DNA from: Cryptomeria japonica
Taxonomy: Eukaryota; Streptophyta; Pinopsida; Cupressales; Cupressaceae
DNA: 64,000 bases
Assembly: GCF_030272615.1 (NCBI RefSeq)
Contig: NC_081408.1
Span: 607,275,673 to 607,339,672 of the forward strand
Direction: 5' to 3'
Shown: positions 1 to 12,389 of the stretch, piece after piece
How the letters are laid out: each line of letters opens with the position of its first letter
How positions within the stretch are numbered: position 1 is the first letter of the stretch
Program-made: the position numbers and the translations under genes
Notes under the pieces: generated by a model
The model's database searches: none
What the model was told of the DNA's origin: nothing
Seen by the model: only the letters and a program-made list of their open reading frames with translations

Positions 1-1044
1 GTAACTCTCCCAAGACACTTGCCATATCATGCCCCCATTAGCATTTGGAGTCGGCTAATACGACGTTGAGAAACCATTGCGTGAGACTCAATGATCATAT
101 TCTGATTAACTATTGGGTGTGTACCTAAGTCAACAAGCAAAGGTTTTCTTCTCTAAGCCAACTTCCATAGGGTTTACATGTTGTGATTGAAGTTATTATT
201 CGTATTGCATGTTTTCTATGTTTTCATCCTTGAAACTGAAATTGGAATACCAAAAATGGAGAAAACAATACCAAATAACTTAGTGATAAACTTTGCCAGT
301 GTCAAAAACTAGTCTTCGTCGGTTAGTGAAAACTCAATCCACCTCAAAAACTGGTCATACTCAGTCATCGAAAACTCAACATTTAATCTTTGTCTAGACA
401 TAGTCGTACAAGCCTTTTGTTTTATCATTCTACTTCATATTCTATGTCGTATGATATTTCATCAGTCCTAACAGTCTGTCATTTGAGCTTGCTTTCTGTG
501 TCATAGACACCTAATTATCTATCGTCCTATTTAGGGAACTGTCATTTTGTCCTAGCATTCTGTGTCATACAATAACTCATTGCATTGAACAGTTTGTCAT
601 TTCAGACATACCCATCTATCATACGGTATTAGGCAGCAACTCATACGAAACAGTACTGTCATTTTCTTGAAGCTATTACACTGTCATCTAGTCCTAGAAA
701 TCCTATCATATGAATCTTTGATTTTGTTAGTACAAAATAGTCAAACTTGCCTAAAATAGTCTACAGCGAGCCTAAAACTGGTTATCATCCTCCTGAGCAT
801 AAACAACCTTGATAGTGTACCCCTGTCATTGCATTGCATAATTTTGTCGATCATCTCTCAGCTAGTTCAAACAACATCTTATCAAACCTAAGTTAACTTA
901 GATAATGTCTTACACAAGATAGATCATTCCTAAAACTAGACCATATCTTAGTTACTTCACTCAATCACTATGTTAAACGAACAACTAGCTACAATTTGAT
1001 CTTGACTTCTACAACACATCTAACTCTCAGTCCTGTCGGTTGTA
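1..1044 (+). other. Untranslated leader of element A
   Basis: No coding frame of note. The stretch lies directly upstream of the gag frame, so it is read as the 5' leader. It contains short echoes of a GTCAT/TGTCATTT motif between about 300 and 700. No PBS or LTR end is visible, so the 5' LTR must lie before the window. Confidence 0.5.
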
Positions 1045-2098
1045 ATGCCCATTCAAACCAGAAGTTCTCGCAGCAAAACAGACAAAGGAAAAGAAACACC
1101 CTTTTCATCAAATGAAAATCCATTCTTTGTAGAAAACCTCATCTCAAATAAACCGTCATCATCACAAATACCAATTTACGATCTACCACTCTTTAGTCAG
1201 CCCCTATCTCCCACCATGTCTGGAGAAAGGCAAGAAAGACAAGATGCTAAACACAAAAATTATGATGACATCAATATCCATGATACCAGTAGTGATTCCT
1301 CATCAAGTGATTTTAAAGCCTTTGAACCTCCAGAAAAAATATTCATAAATGTCAAAAGGATAAAGATTTTCAAAAAAATGATGAAACTTATCATGGCTAG
1401 AGAAAAAGAGGACTATTTCCTAGAGCTAGCAAAACAAGGCGCTAAGCTTCCTACTGGTTATGATGTGGAAACCCTCATCACTAAAGAGGAAGAGACACCA
1501 TTGGGAATACTAAACAAACAATTACAAGTGTTGCGAACTGAGATCACAAAATTGAAAAACAAAGAAAAATCACCAAAACAATATTCTCTGGACACAATGT
1601 GCCCATTCTCATTTGACAAAAACCTCCACATGCCTCCATTCTCCTCAAATGTATAAATGCCTAAGTTTGACAAATATGATGGGAATATAGATCCTCAAGA
1701 TCATATCAGAGAATTTTGTGCTTTATGTATGGAGTTCATGCATGACCAAACATATCTCATGCGCCTTTTCTTGAGAAGTTTAGGGGGCAAGCTATAGAAT
1801 GGTTCTCAAGTCTACCTGTGGGAATAAAAACTTTTGAAGAATTAATCCAACTATTCCTACAACAATATTCCTATAATATTCATCACCTAGTCACTATAAT
1901 AGAGCTTTGCAATACCAAACAAAAAATAACAGAATCCTTCCTCACTTTTCTCCACCGATGGAGAAAGATGTTCTCTAGATATTCATGAATAATTCTAGAT
2001 TTTGAGAAAATAGATATCTTTGTTAACAACTTAATCCCTGAATTGAAATACAACTTCTAGATGCAAGTACATCCTTCATTCAACAAAATGGTAGATAA
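1045..2098 (+). pseudogene. gag: Gag, N-terminal part (element A)
   Basis: A 203-residue open frame (1045-1656, MPIQTRSSRSK start) is followed by a TAA and then, from 1658, a degraded retrotransposon gag domain: PKFDKYDGNIDPQDHIREF, a block around ExFSSLPVGIKTFEELIQLF reached by a shift of frame, and LTFLHRWRKMFSRYS. The DPxxHIxxF start and the W-F-SLPxGSI-type centre are the usual signs of the Retrotrans_gag family. The frame stops at 2098, where element C has inserted, and resumes at 17966. Gag would form the virus-like particle core. Internal stops and frameshifts show it is not functional. Confidence 0.8.
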
Positions 2099-2692
2099 TG
2101 TTAGGATTGATGATAGTCCCAAAGATATTGAGAGGGGGGGGGGTGAATCACTATCTGACCAGTTAACAGAATATTTAACCTTATTTAGTATTTTGCATTC
2201 CAAAATAGTGTACTGATAAAAAAAAATTAATGTAATAAATAAGAATAGTAAAGAAAACATAGAAATCACACCATAACACAAGATGTTTAATGAGGAAACC
2301 CGGTGTGAGAAAACCCTCAGTGGGATTTGTGACCCACAATATTCACTCACTGGCCAATGAATGGATATTACTTACAAGAGGGGCTTGCACATGCAGGAAG
2401 GCCAACTGCCTAGAGCTCACTGCTCAATTACAAAAGGAAGTCTCATTGGCTTATGAAATGGATTATGAGAATCCAATATAATGTACTGTTATAATTCAGC
2501 ATCTGTTATGCCTAGTTCGGTACCGGTTTAAGCTCATACAATAACCATAAACCCTTATACAAAATCTACCTTAATATTCGCTCATCACTTCACATCCATG
2601 CTACCTTCTATACATCTATATCAAAATGAATTACAAGACCTCATACATATATGAGTCTTATTACAATATGCCTTGTTGGCCTTACAAAAGAT
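2099..2692 (-). repeat. 3' LTR of element C, first part
   Basis: Starts TGTTAGGATTG on the + strand and aligns with 17173-17766 throughout, including the poly-G tract followed by TGAATC. It is interrupted at 2692 by element B and continues at 11888. Confidence 0.88.
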
Positions 2693-4020
2693 TGTGTAGA
2701 TCAAGAAATTGAAAATCATCAAAACAATAGCAATTAGGACAACCACAAAACCTAAAGCTACTATGAAAGCAATCCTAATCCAATAAATGAAGACATAAAG
2801 ACAAGATATTCAAATCAAATGAAATCGGAGCAAACTGATGTAGATATCTCCTTCATGTGGCTCCATTGTTCTTCTTTCACCTTCAAATTTGATGTGGATC
2901 TCACCTACAAGTGGAAAGCAAGTTGTTGAGAGATGAAATTCGTAGCATAAGGTTACTTGAAAATGTGATTGATTCCTTCATTGATTGAAGAAAATCATCC
3001 AATTTATAGACAAATTGGAGAGAGGACAAGATTAGCATGAAGAGATTTGAAAGGAAATTCAAATCAAGAATGGCAAAATTATGACAAATGTATGACAATT
3101 TGCTATGCAAGGTGTATGACAAATTATGACAAATTATGACAAGATTGAAATGCCATTCCCATGACAAAAGGGATTAGGAGAAATTGGCAAATTAGAAAAT
3201 TGAGGAAAAAGATGAAATAGAAATTAGGTGAATTAATTAATAGGTTTTCATCCATTAATTAATTCATGAAAGAGACCTAGGACTAAATAAACAGATTTAT
3301 TTAACCCACAAAGAAGAAGAAAGGGATTAAATGAACAAATCATAAAACCCTAGAAATAAGAGGACAAGGAATTAGGTCAAGACAACAAGAAATTAATGTA
3401 GGTTCGATCATGATTCTAATTGACAAAGGACCAATGTTGATAAATGATTGAGATTGGTTGACAAAAATCAATGACAAATTGACCAAGATTGACAAGGAGA
3501 TCAAATTGATAGGCACCAATTGATGAGGAACAATGACTAATCGATCCAAATTGACATGATTGAAAAGGACAAGGATCGATGACGAATCGATCGCAAAATG
3601 ACAAGATTGACAAGGACAAGGATCGATGACAAATCGATCGCAAAATGACAAGATTGACAAGCTGATAATCGCAAATGATTACTAACAAGATAAAGATGAT
3701 TGAAAGATTGACAAGAGGACAAAAACCCTAATTGTATCATCGATTAGGATTGACGATGTCCAAAATGATGATAAATGAGCACGCACCATGATGCGACAGG
3801 ATAAGATCGACCAAAATCATGACTGAAGATTTCTATTGACAAGACCTAATTCGAAAGTGATGAAAGTGAGGAATGTAGAAGGACTCGATGCTCGCAAATG
3901 ATAAAGACCAAGTGTGCAACATAGAAGAAATGTTAATGTGATGCAAGAACCCTAAAATAAGGCAATGCGCAAATGTTAAAGTATGACTCCACAAGCATTG
4001 ACCATTTTTAGATGTCTACA
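2693..4020 (-). repeat. 3' LTR of element B
   Basis: Direct copy of 10546-11887. It contains a TATA-like TCTATAAATT on the minus strand at 3010-3001, and a run of imperfect short repeats of GACAAGGATCGATGAC between 3420 and 3740. Confidence 0.9.
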
Positions 4021-4036
4021 TTTTGCCCCTCTTTGA
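4021..4036 (-). other. Polypurine tract of element B
   Basis: On the minus strand the sequence reads AAAGAGGGGCAAAA directly before the LTR start TGTAGACAT, the normal plus-strand primer position. Nearly the same PPT precedes the 3' LTR of element A at 50201-50214. Confidence 0.75.
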
Positions 4037-5166
4037 GACAATGCGATTATAAGCGTTGTTTCAAAGAACAATAATGAAAATGCCCCAAACAATAACAATG
4101 ACATATGCATGCCCCCTTGAGGAATTGGCCAGAAAAATCTAGAAAAGAGGCCAAGTGATCGATAAGAATGACAGAAGATGATAGGTTCGAACGAATGAAA
4201 AATTGAAGGTCAGATGCACAAAGGACAACTAGTGGAAGGCACAAAAGACTGCGACCAGACCAACGGAAGAAATGTTAGTAAGAAGAAATTAGACAGAGGA
4301 TAGTTAGAGATGAAGGAAAACTTGCTTTCACAAATGCAAATAAGTAGGTGAGAACCTTTATTTATTATAGCAAAGAGGATGCAGAGCATCATGGCATTCA
4401 AGGCTAGAGCTGGAATGCAACCCCTTTTGCAAAAGACATACACATCACACACAAGGAATGAGTGAAGCATCCTAGGGTGCATACATCAAGGGTCGAGGTA
4501 TGTGCGGCGTTCACAAAGTGAACGTACTTATCATAGACACCCAATGATATAGTTGCCCCAGTTTGTGACAAACATTCCACAAACAACAAACACAACAACA
4601 AAAAAAGGAAAGGGACCATGAACCATCCCGATCACTCTAAATCACTCAGTGACATCATCGAGCAACATAGGAACATGATCGAAGCCAAAGATAAATTAGT
4701 AAAAAGATAAGACGCACAAATTCAACCAAGTCAAACAAACAGTCTGATCATCATTGTCAAAAGTGGAAAACAAGAATGATCATGTTGTCTGGTTTCAGGG
4801 AATACGGTACCCCGTCGAAGACAGGACACAGTCTGGTTTCAAGAATACCACACCCTATATAAGACCCATGATAATGTTGACAAGGACCAATGGTAACGTT
4901 GATGCAATTTGGATTGATGTGACAACTGTGATCAGGTTGAATGCTTGCTTGGTCAAATAGTTCATTTGTTAATGCGTGATTTTATTAAAGCACAATGTTT
5001 GATTGAGTGTCGTTGGATGTATGCTCAACGATCTGTCTATGCACAAAGGGGACCATTTATTGACAAAAATGCAAAAATGCCAAAGAAATTGTTTTTGGAT
5101 TTTGATGTTTTTCACTTTGTAGGAATTTCGAGTTTTTTACAACTTTTTTGTTTTTTTGTTTGTTTT
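4037..5166 (-). other. Non-coding 3' region of element B
   Basis: No supported coding frame. It contains a doubled phrase around GGTTTCA(G/A)G at about 4793 and 4834. The small open frames here lack codon continuity or domain signs. Confidence 0.4.
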
Positions 5167-5290
5167 TTCAGGACTTTATTTGACTTTTTAGGGATTTGTT
5201 CAGGACATTATTTGATTTTTAGGGATTTTTTCAGGACATTATTTGATTTTTAGGGATTTTTTCAGGACATTATTTGATTTTTTTTTTAAA
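5167..5290 (-). repeat. 31-bp tandem repeat of element B
   Basis: About four units; the minus-strand unit begins GTCCTGAAAAAATCCC and ends AATCAAATAAT (31 bp). A repeat of the same length and sequence lies after the integrase of element A at 45178-45290. Confidence 0.8.
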
Positions 5291-6370
5291 GGATTTTGAC
5301 ATTTTAGCTGAAAATGAACACATGATTTTTTTGATGTTTTTGAATGTTTTTTAGGATTTTTTTCAATTTTTTTTTTAATTATTTTAGGACATTTTTCAAT
5401 TTTTATGATTTTGCCCCTAGTGTCTAGCAAGCCAAGGAATATGATAGGTGAATAAATAGGCTTTCTGAAATGTTGGTGGATAGAGGGAAGATAAAGGTCT
5501 TTTATCATGGAGACAATATGGATGCAATTTTCAAGGGCTATTGCATGATGGGACAAGAGACTGGATATGACAATGTAAAGTAGGAAAATGGCATGAGAGA
5601 CACGTCAAGAGGTTTTTGAAACCATGTTTAAATTTTGCATCCTTATGTCAGATCAAGATCAAGGAATGAAAAAGAGTGTATGGATAGTGATAAGATATGG
5701 ATAGGATAAGCAAGACCAAGAATGGATAAGGGACATGGACTGAAGGTCGGGGTAGGCTAAGGGATTGTAGTAGAAAGTTGCAATAAGCTAGGGAATATGG
5801 ATGAAAGGTTATAATAAGAAAATGGATAAATACCAAAAGCTATGATGGACTAAAAGCTACAAACAAGATGCATGATGCTCATGACAATCCTCAGCCTTGT
5901 CAAGATCAAAGGTGGAAAATGGGATATGTACATAAGGGACAATAGGATATGAAGGGTAATGACAGGGGTTCGATAGGATAATGGAACAATGAAGGACAAA
6001 AGGATATGATAGGATAAAACTTATCCCCAAGTATAGTATGCAAGAAGTTCATAGATTACGCATGATGCCTGTTTGCCAGGTTTTCATCACGGTACTTGCC
6101 CAAGGCACCTGTTTGCCAGGTTTTCACCAGTAGATGAATTATTTTTGCTTTACTTGTTTTTTTTGTTTTTTTCTTTTTTTTTTCACTTTTTTTTTGGATT
6201 TTGACATTTTAGTTTAAAATGGACACATGATAGGGGATGGAAGAAGGACTCAAGAATATTATTGTTTGGATAGTAGCCTTGAAAAAAAATAGACCATGAC
6301 CTTTAAAAGCATGCTCAAAGACGCTGGTAGGATAAGGACATGGAAAATAAGATGAAACTAAGGCAAGGAT
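5291..6370 (-). other. Non-coding stretch of element B with a paired GGTGAAAACC motif
   Basis: On the minus strand the motif GAAAACCTGGCAAACAGG occurs twice (within 6060-6130), downstream of an A-rich run. Element A has a related pair at 45325-45410. No protein is supported here. Confidence 0.55.
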
Positions 6371-9267
6371 TTATATAAAGGATTGGACCAAAGGGATTGA
6401 AGGATGGAAAATATGCATTGGATAATGGATAGGGTATTGGAAGAATTGGGCTTCACTAGATGGAAATGAAGGCAAGATCAACATTGGCACACACCTTGAG
6501 GGGTGATGGACTGATGGAGGAAAAATGGATCTCAGATTGTGAGATTTGGATGGAGGAATAGCTTGGGATTTTGGGACATAAGGGCCCAAAATGGATGAAG
6601 AAGGTGATGAAGGAACAAATTTGAGAGGGTTGGATGGAGGAAGAGAAACTTTGGATGCCAAGTTGGATGTTTCTTTAGGCTTTTGTGCTTCAAGGAGTTG
6701 CTTAGGGATCCACATAGTTTTTGATTTTTCATGCTTTTGTGGTTCCTTGGAGTGCATTGCCAACACAAGGGATTTAGGAACCCATATAGATTTTAACTTT
6801 TGCTTTTGAGCAATGGGCCTTTGTGACCTTTTGGATTTTTCCTTTGCTTTACAGATCAAATTTTTCTTTGTTTTGACATGTTGATTATATTGGACATGTT
6901 GATCCTTGAATACATGTGGATTTCTAGACTTATGACTTTTATGCTTGGCATCAAAATTGCTTGGAGGGGGAAAGGAATGCATGGATGGATAGGAGTGAAA
7001 TGGAGTTCTTTTGGATGGATGAAATTTACTCAAGGATTTGTGCCTTTGCTGACCTTGCATAGAGGATGAAGGAATATAAGGACCTAAGATGGATGGAAAG
7101 TATGATGGGGAAGGGATATGTTTGGATTTTGATGGAGGGATATTGGATTTAGTAGGAGTACCCACGTCTTGAGGAATTTCACTGAGGCCATGACCCTTAA
7201 TATTTTCTTTAACATGAAGGGATTCTTTCTTATGGAGATGTACTCCTTTGCCTTTATGAATATCTTGACTTGTAGGATACTCTTTTCTTTGGGAAGAAGA
7301 TGCGAGTCCATTATGAGGTGGATATGATATGAGAGAAATAATGAGATCTTGAAGTGGATCGGATTGCACCAAAGTGGAAGAACCCATTATGCATGTCGAG
7401 GGTTCATGAACATCTTACACTGACATGTTAGAATCCTGAGGGGGATTAGGATCATGAGGGGGACAAGGATTGTGTAGTGGACTAGGATTTGTGTGGTGGA
7501 CATGGATCAATGACAGGATATTCAAGAGATGGAATGGGATAAATAATGGGATCATTAAAAGAAATGAGATCTTGGAGTGTACATGGAGGATTAAGACAAG
7601 GAGATGGAGGAACAAAAGGATCTTGTGGAGGATTTAAAGGAATAATTTGATCTTGACAAGGAGGAAGATCATTGGAATCCTCTTTAAAGTTGCTTTTCTC
7701 TGGACTTTTAATGGGATCATCATAAAGGATGGAAATGATATCTTGATCTTTCTTAGGAAGTGGAATGCCAATGGGATTTGAAAGGACATTTTTTTCATGA
7801 AATGGAAGGGGATCATTTGGGATTGGATGGATTGGGATATCTTGATCTTGCTTGGGGAATGGAGTGTCAATAGGTCTTTGGATAGGATGGACAAGAATAG
7901 GGGAATCATCATGAGTGTCTGGGAACATGGGGTCCTGGTCAACAATTGGATGGGATGATAAGGTTTCGAGATCTTGATCTTGATCTATTTTAAGACATGT
8001 TTCTTCATGCTCTAAATTATCCTCTTGACATGAGGTTGGACTTTGGATATGCATGGGGGATTCTGACAAGGGATCAATGTTTTGGCATGAAGGAAATGCA
8101 CTTTGAACATTTGTGATGGATTCTGGCAAGGAATCAATGCTTGAACATGAGGAAGAGGGACTTCGAATGGGGTCCTCTAAAACAGGTAATGGCAATAAAG
8201 TGCATGGTGGCATTGGGTCTTGTATTTCTGAAACATGACAAGGATGTGCATCATGAATTGGATTATCTTGGCAATCAATTATGGATAGCCCTTGGATAAT
8301 TTCATCCTTGGGTGTATTGTTTGATGAGGACAATATGGAAGGTTCTTGTGAAACTTCTAATGGTGTAGGGATAGATGTCATTGGAGAGTCAATTTGTTTG
8401 TGGGGGGATGAGGCATTGCAAGACATAAGTGTATTATCTTGATCTTCCTCAAAGAACTCACTTGGTATTCTCCTTAAGATTCTTGCAATAAGGCCACCTT
8501 TCTTTCGAGGTTTTGACATAGCTGTATCTGGAATTTGAACTTGTTTGGAAAGGAGTTGGTTCTGGTCTGATGTCATGTTTTGATTTCAAACTAGATGTTG
8601 ATCAAATTGGTTTGACATGTTCAAAATTTGGCTTGGTGCATGTTGCAAGTTTAGTTTTTGAATTTGTGATTGTAGTTGTTGATACTGAGTTTGTTGTCAA
8701 TAATTAACAGTTGGTTAGACATATTGTTGAAATTGGACCATTGGTTGTGTTGGTTGTATATGTTGGACTATTGGTTGTGTCTGTTGGAAATGTTGGAATT
8801 GTTGAACAATTGGTTGTGATGGTTGAAAATGTGATTGATAGTAAACACCTTCTTGTTCTTGTTGTGGAGGCACATAATGTTGTTGTCTCTTTTCTTGAAA
8901 TTGTTTCATCATCTCTATTTGTGAGAGGAGATCTAGTATGTTTGATTGTTCAATAAGAGATCTTACATCAATTGGCTCAATATTTTGGGTTTGTACCTTG
9001 AAATTTTTTTAATGTTTTGGACATTTGGGATCTAATGTTCTCACTATTTTTCACTTTTTGTTCCAAGATCTCTTTTTCTCGAACTAGTTTTTCCTCTAGT
9101 TTTTGTATTTGGAGCCCTATTTCATCATAAAAAGTTTGACCGATATTGCCTTATTGTTGGGTTGGATATAATTGTGATTGCCTTGGATTAAAATTCGATT
9201 GCATTGTCGGTTGATACCTCAAACTTTGTTGCATCATTAGTGCTTGGAACCTTGTTTCAATAGACAT
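6371..9267 (-). pseudogene. Unrecognised long frame of element B (possible Gag-like protein)
   Basis: Best start is the ATG at 9267 (MSIETRFQALMM). The frame reads through several stops and at least one frameshift (near 7390-7480) to 6371, about 960 codons. The N-terminal part holds a probable coiled coil (IQKLEEKLVREKEILEQK), followed by a Gln-rich section (QQTQPIVQHIQPTQP), then long Pro/Ser/Asp-rich stretches and a basic Lys/Ser-rich end. No zinc knuckle, protease or polymerase motif is visible. Its place after the leader and the lack of any other frame suggest a structural protein of a non-autonomous element, but I do not recognise the family. Confidence 0.5.
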
Positions 9268-10523
9268 GTCACTATGCAATGTTTTTGGGATTTTTGATTT
9301 TAAAAGGATGATGTATGATATGAAACTAAATGCAACCTAAATAAATGAAAATGCAATATATGGCAAGAATGCAACCTATGTTTTTGTTGTTTTTCGAGGT
9401 TTGGACAAACTTTTTGGAATGTAAACCTAAAGACTCATCCTTGGGAAGTTGAAATGAAGCCAAGACCTTAAAGGACAAAGGACCAAATGACAATAGGACA
9501 AATTGACAATGTCTCACCTATATGCTTGGATACTAAGCTAGGTTTGACAAAAATGATATTAATGAACGGACAAATTTTAGACAAGGTCAAGACTCCCTAA
9601 CAACAACTTAGGGTATTATCCAAAGTTTTAATTTTTCAAGTTTGACAAACCAAATTTTTGAGACTAAATGCAAGAAGGAAATGATTATGACAATGACTTA
9701 GGATATGACATGAAAATGATCTAAGGATATGATATAAAAAGATGAAGCCAGGACAAGATGACAATACAATGATAAGGATATGCGAAGACAAATGACTTGG
9801 AATATGCAAAATGCAACCTATGCAAGACCTAATTTTAGCATGACAAGGATAATGCACAAATGTCACCTAAATGGAAATCTATCTTGGATATGACAATGAA
9901 ATGCAAACTTAGGGAAATGATTTTGAACCTAAGTGCAAAATGAGGATGCTTGCAATGACAAGGACTAAAATGAAGGGAGATGACAATATGTCCTAGGACC
10001 TCAGTTGGACTATGCAAAACCTAGCCTAAAGGGACAAGAATTTTGAAACAAAGATATTCAATGTTTTGACAAGCCATGTTCAAATGTTGGATGAATACTT
10101 GGACAAATTTGGACTTTTGTTTGGATTTTGTTTTGAATTGAAGGTTGTTGATTTTGAAAACCCAAGTTGATTATGAGCACTTTTGAAAGTTTGTTTTTGA
10201 TTTAATTTTTGACAATCACAAAAGACAAAAATGTTTGTTTGACTTTGACTCAAGACAATCAAGCACATTCACAAAAAATCCTATGGCTGGCAAGGGCAAT
10301 ATCTATTGAATCCTCTAACCATAAAATACAACACTCAACCGGATAGCTAGATGCTTGGTAGAATTAGGGTTTTTGTCCTTGCACAGGTGCAAAATGCCTC
10401 AACACAAGCACATAATGCCTCAACACAGGCGCAGAAGTGCCCAGAGAGCTCCGAGTCACCCTGTTTCTTGAGTTTTTCACCTGCAAATAGCTCAAAAGCG
10501 CTCAAAACATGGTTAAAGGGTTA
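9268..10523 (-). other. 5' leader of element B
   Basis: Lies between the PBS and the first ATG on the minus strand. It is rich in short TGACAA/GGACAA phrases, and no coding frame is supported. Confidence 0.45.
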
Positions 10524-10542
10524 GTTCACGTCGGGTTCACCA
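10524..10542 (-). other. Primer binding site of element B
   Basis: Three bases inside the 5' LTR the minus strand reads TGGTGAACCCGACGTGAAC. The TGG start and position fit a tRNA primer site. I could not assign the tRNA. Confidence 0.65.
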
Positions 10543-10545
10543 AAA

Positions 10546-11887
10546 TGTGTAGATCAGGAAATTGAAAATCATAAAAACAATAGCAATTAGGACAACCACA
10601 AAACCTAAAGCTGCTATGAAATCGATCCTAATCCAATCAATGAAGACATAAAGACAAGATATTCAAATCAAATGAAATCAGAGCAAACCGACGCAGATAT
10701 CTCCTTCATGTGGCTCCATTGTTCTTCTTTCACCTTCAAATTTGATGTGGATCTCACCTACAAGTGCAAAATGCAAGTGGAAAGCAAGTTGTTGAGAGAT
10801 GAAATTCGTAGCATAAGGTTACTTGAAAATGTGATTGATTCCTTCATTGATTGAAGAAAATCATCCAATTTATAGACAAATTGGAGAGAGGACAAGATTA
10901 GCATGAAGAGATTTGAAAGGAAATTCAAATCAAGAATGGCAAAATTATGACAAATGTATGACAGTTTGCTATGCAAGGTGTATGACAAATTATGACAAAT
11001 TATAACAAGATTGAAATGCCATTCCCATGAAAAAAGGGATTAGGAGAAATTAGCAAATTAGTAAAATTGAGGAAAAAGATGAAATAGAAATTAGGTGAAT
11101 TAATTAATAGGTTTTCATCCATTAATTAATTCATGAAAGAGACCTAGGACTAAATAAACAGATTTATTTAACCCACAAAGAAGAAGAAAAGGATTAATTG
11201 AACAAATCATAAAACCCTAGAAATAAGAGGACAAGGAATTAGGTCAAGACAACAAGAAATTAATGTAGGTTCGATCATGATTCTAATTGACAAAGGACCA
11301 ATGTTGATAAATGATTGAGATTGGTTAACAAAAATCAATGACAAATTGACCAAGATTGACAAGGAGATCAAATTGATAGGTGCCAATTGATGAGGAACAA
11401 AGACTAATAGATCCAAATTGACATGATTGAAAAGGACAAGGATTGATGACGAATAGATCACAAAATGACAAGATTGACAAGGACAAGGATCGATGATGAA
11501 TCAATCGCAAAATGACAGGACTGACAAGCTGATAATCACAAATGATTACTAACAAGCTAAAGATGATTGAAAGATTGACAAGAGGACAAAAACCCTAATT
11601 GTATCATCGATTAGGATTGACGATGTCCAAAATGATGATAAATGAGCACGCACCATGATGCGACAGGGTAAGATCGATCAAAATCATGACTAAAGATTGC
11701 TATTGACAAGACCTAATTCGAAAGCGATGAAAATGAGGAATGCAGAAGGACTCGATGCTCACAAATGATAAAGACCAAGTGCGCAACATAGAAGAAATGT
11801 TAATGCAACGTAAGAACCCTAAAATAAGGCAATGCGCAAATGTTAAAGTATGACTCCACAAGCATTGACCATTTTTATATGTCTACA
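10546..11887 (-). repeat. 5' LTR of element B
   Basis: Runs TGTGTAGATC to GTCTACA on the + strand and would supply the promoter of the element. It is the longer of the two LTRs, holding an extra roughly 14 bp (CAAAATGCAAGTG region) absent at about 2911. Confidence 0.9.
10867..10876 (-). promoter_or_regulatory. TATA box in 5' LTR of element B
   Basis: The minus strand reads TCTATAAATTGGATG, a plant-type TATA box. The transcript start would lie roughly 30 bases further along the minus strand. The same box is present in the 3' LTR at 3001-3010. Confidence 0.55.
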
Positions 11888-12083
11888 AAGAAATTTATAA
11901 TTAAATACAATAAACAAAACTTTATTCTTGTCGGTTGGGATGATGGTATACATTGTTGTCGCTGCCAATGAAGTGTCTATCGGTGCTGGTGCCTGAAGAT
12001 ATCCACAGGGTTGCCGATAAGTTGCCATCAATGACAACACCTTCAATCACCTTCAATTCTCATTGGAGTGTGCAATGCCAACA
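11888..12083 (-). repeat. 3' LTR of element C, second part
   Basis: Continues the LTR after element B and matches 17767-17960. It ends ATGCCAACA, directly against the PPT. Adding 2099-2692 gives the same length as the other LTR. Confidence 0.88.
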
Positions 12084-12096
12084 ATCTCCCCCTTTG
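12084..12096 (-). other. Polypurine tract of element C
   Basis: The minus strand reads AAAGGGGGAGAT before the LTR start TGTTGGCATTG. Element E has the same tract and following bases at 30679-30690. Confidence 0.8.
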
Positions 12097-12389
12097 GCAT
12101 TGATGGCAACACTTATGAGAAAAATCCAAAAATCTGTCCCAAAAATGAAATCCAAAAGTTTACCAAAATGTGTGCTCCCCCTAAGCCGATGATCTTCTCT
12201 GATGATCATTTTTATTTGTACTACTACTCCCCCTTTGACATTAATGACAAAGGTTGTCAAAATTGTCAAATGAGTGCAGTTTCAATTTGAACCTTGTAAC
12301 CGGTTGGTTACAATCTGGAATAAGTCTGCTAAAACCAAATTTAAGCTCTAAGTAAACCTGTTATTGTCCTTCAAAGCTACCTCTATTCT

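Larger units (their letters stand above)
2693..11887 (-). mobile_element. Element B: non-autonomous LTR retrotransposon inserted in the LTR of C
   Basis: Two LTRs (2693-4020 and 10546-11887) start TGTGTAGATC and end GTCTACA on the + strand. They are nearly identical apart from a roughly 14-bp length difference near 2911/10765. Flanks AAGAT (2688-2692) and AAGAA (11888-11892) form a 5-bp TSD with one mismatch. A PBS sits beside the right LTR and a PPT beside the left one, so the element reads on the minus strand. The 6.5 kb interior holds one long broken frame without any pol motif. PPT, LTR start and a 31-bp tandem repeat match element A, suggesting A-type elements mobilised it. Confidence 0.88.

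Noticed and set aside
2131-2142. Poly-G run as a G-quadruplex control element
   Set aside because: It is a single G run, not four short ones, and occurs at the same place in the C and E type LTRs as part of an ordinary LTR start.
5239-5556. Lys-rich 105-residue frame on the minus strand
   Set aside because: Covers the 31-bp tandem repeat and T-rich DNA of element B; no domain and not shared as protein with element A.
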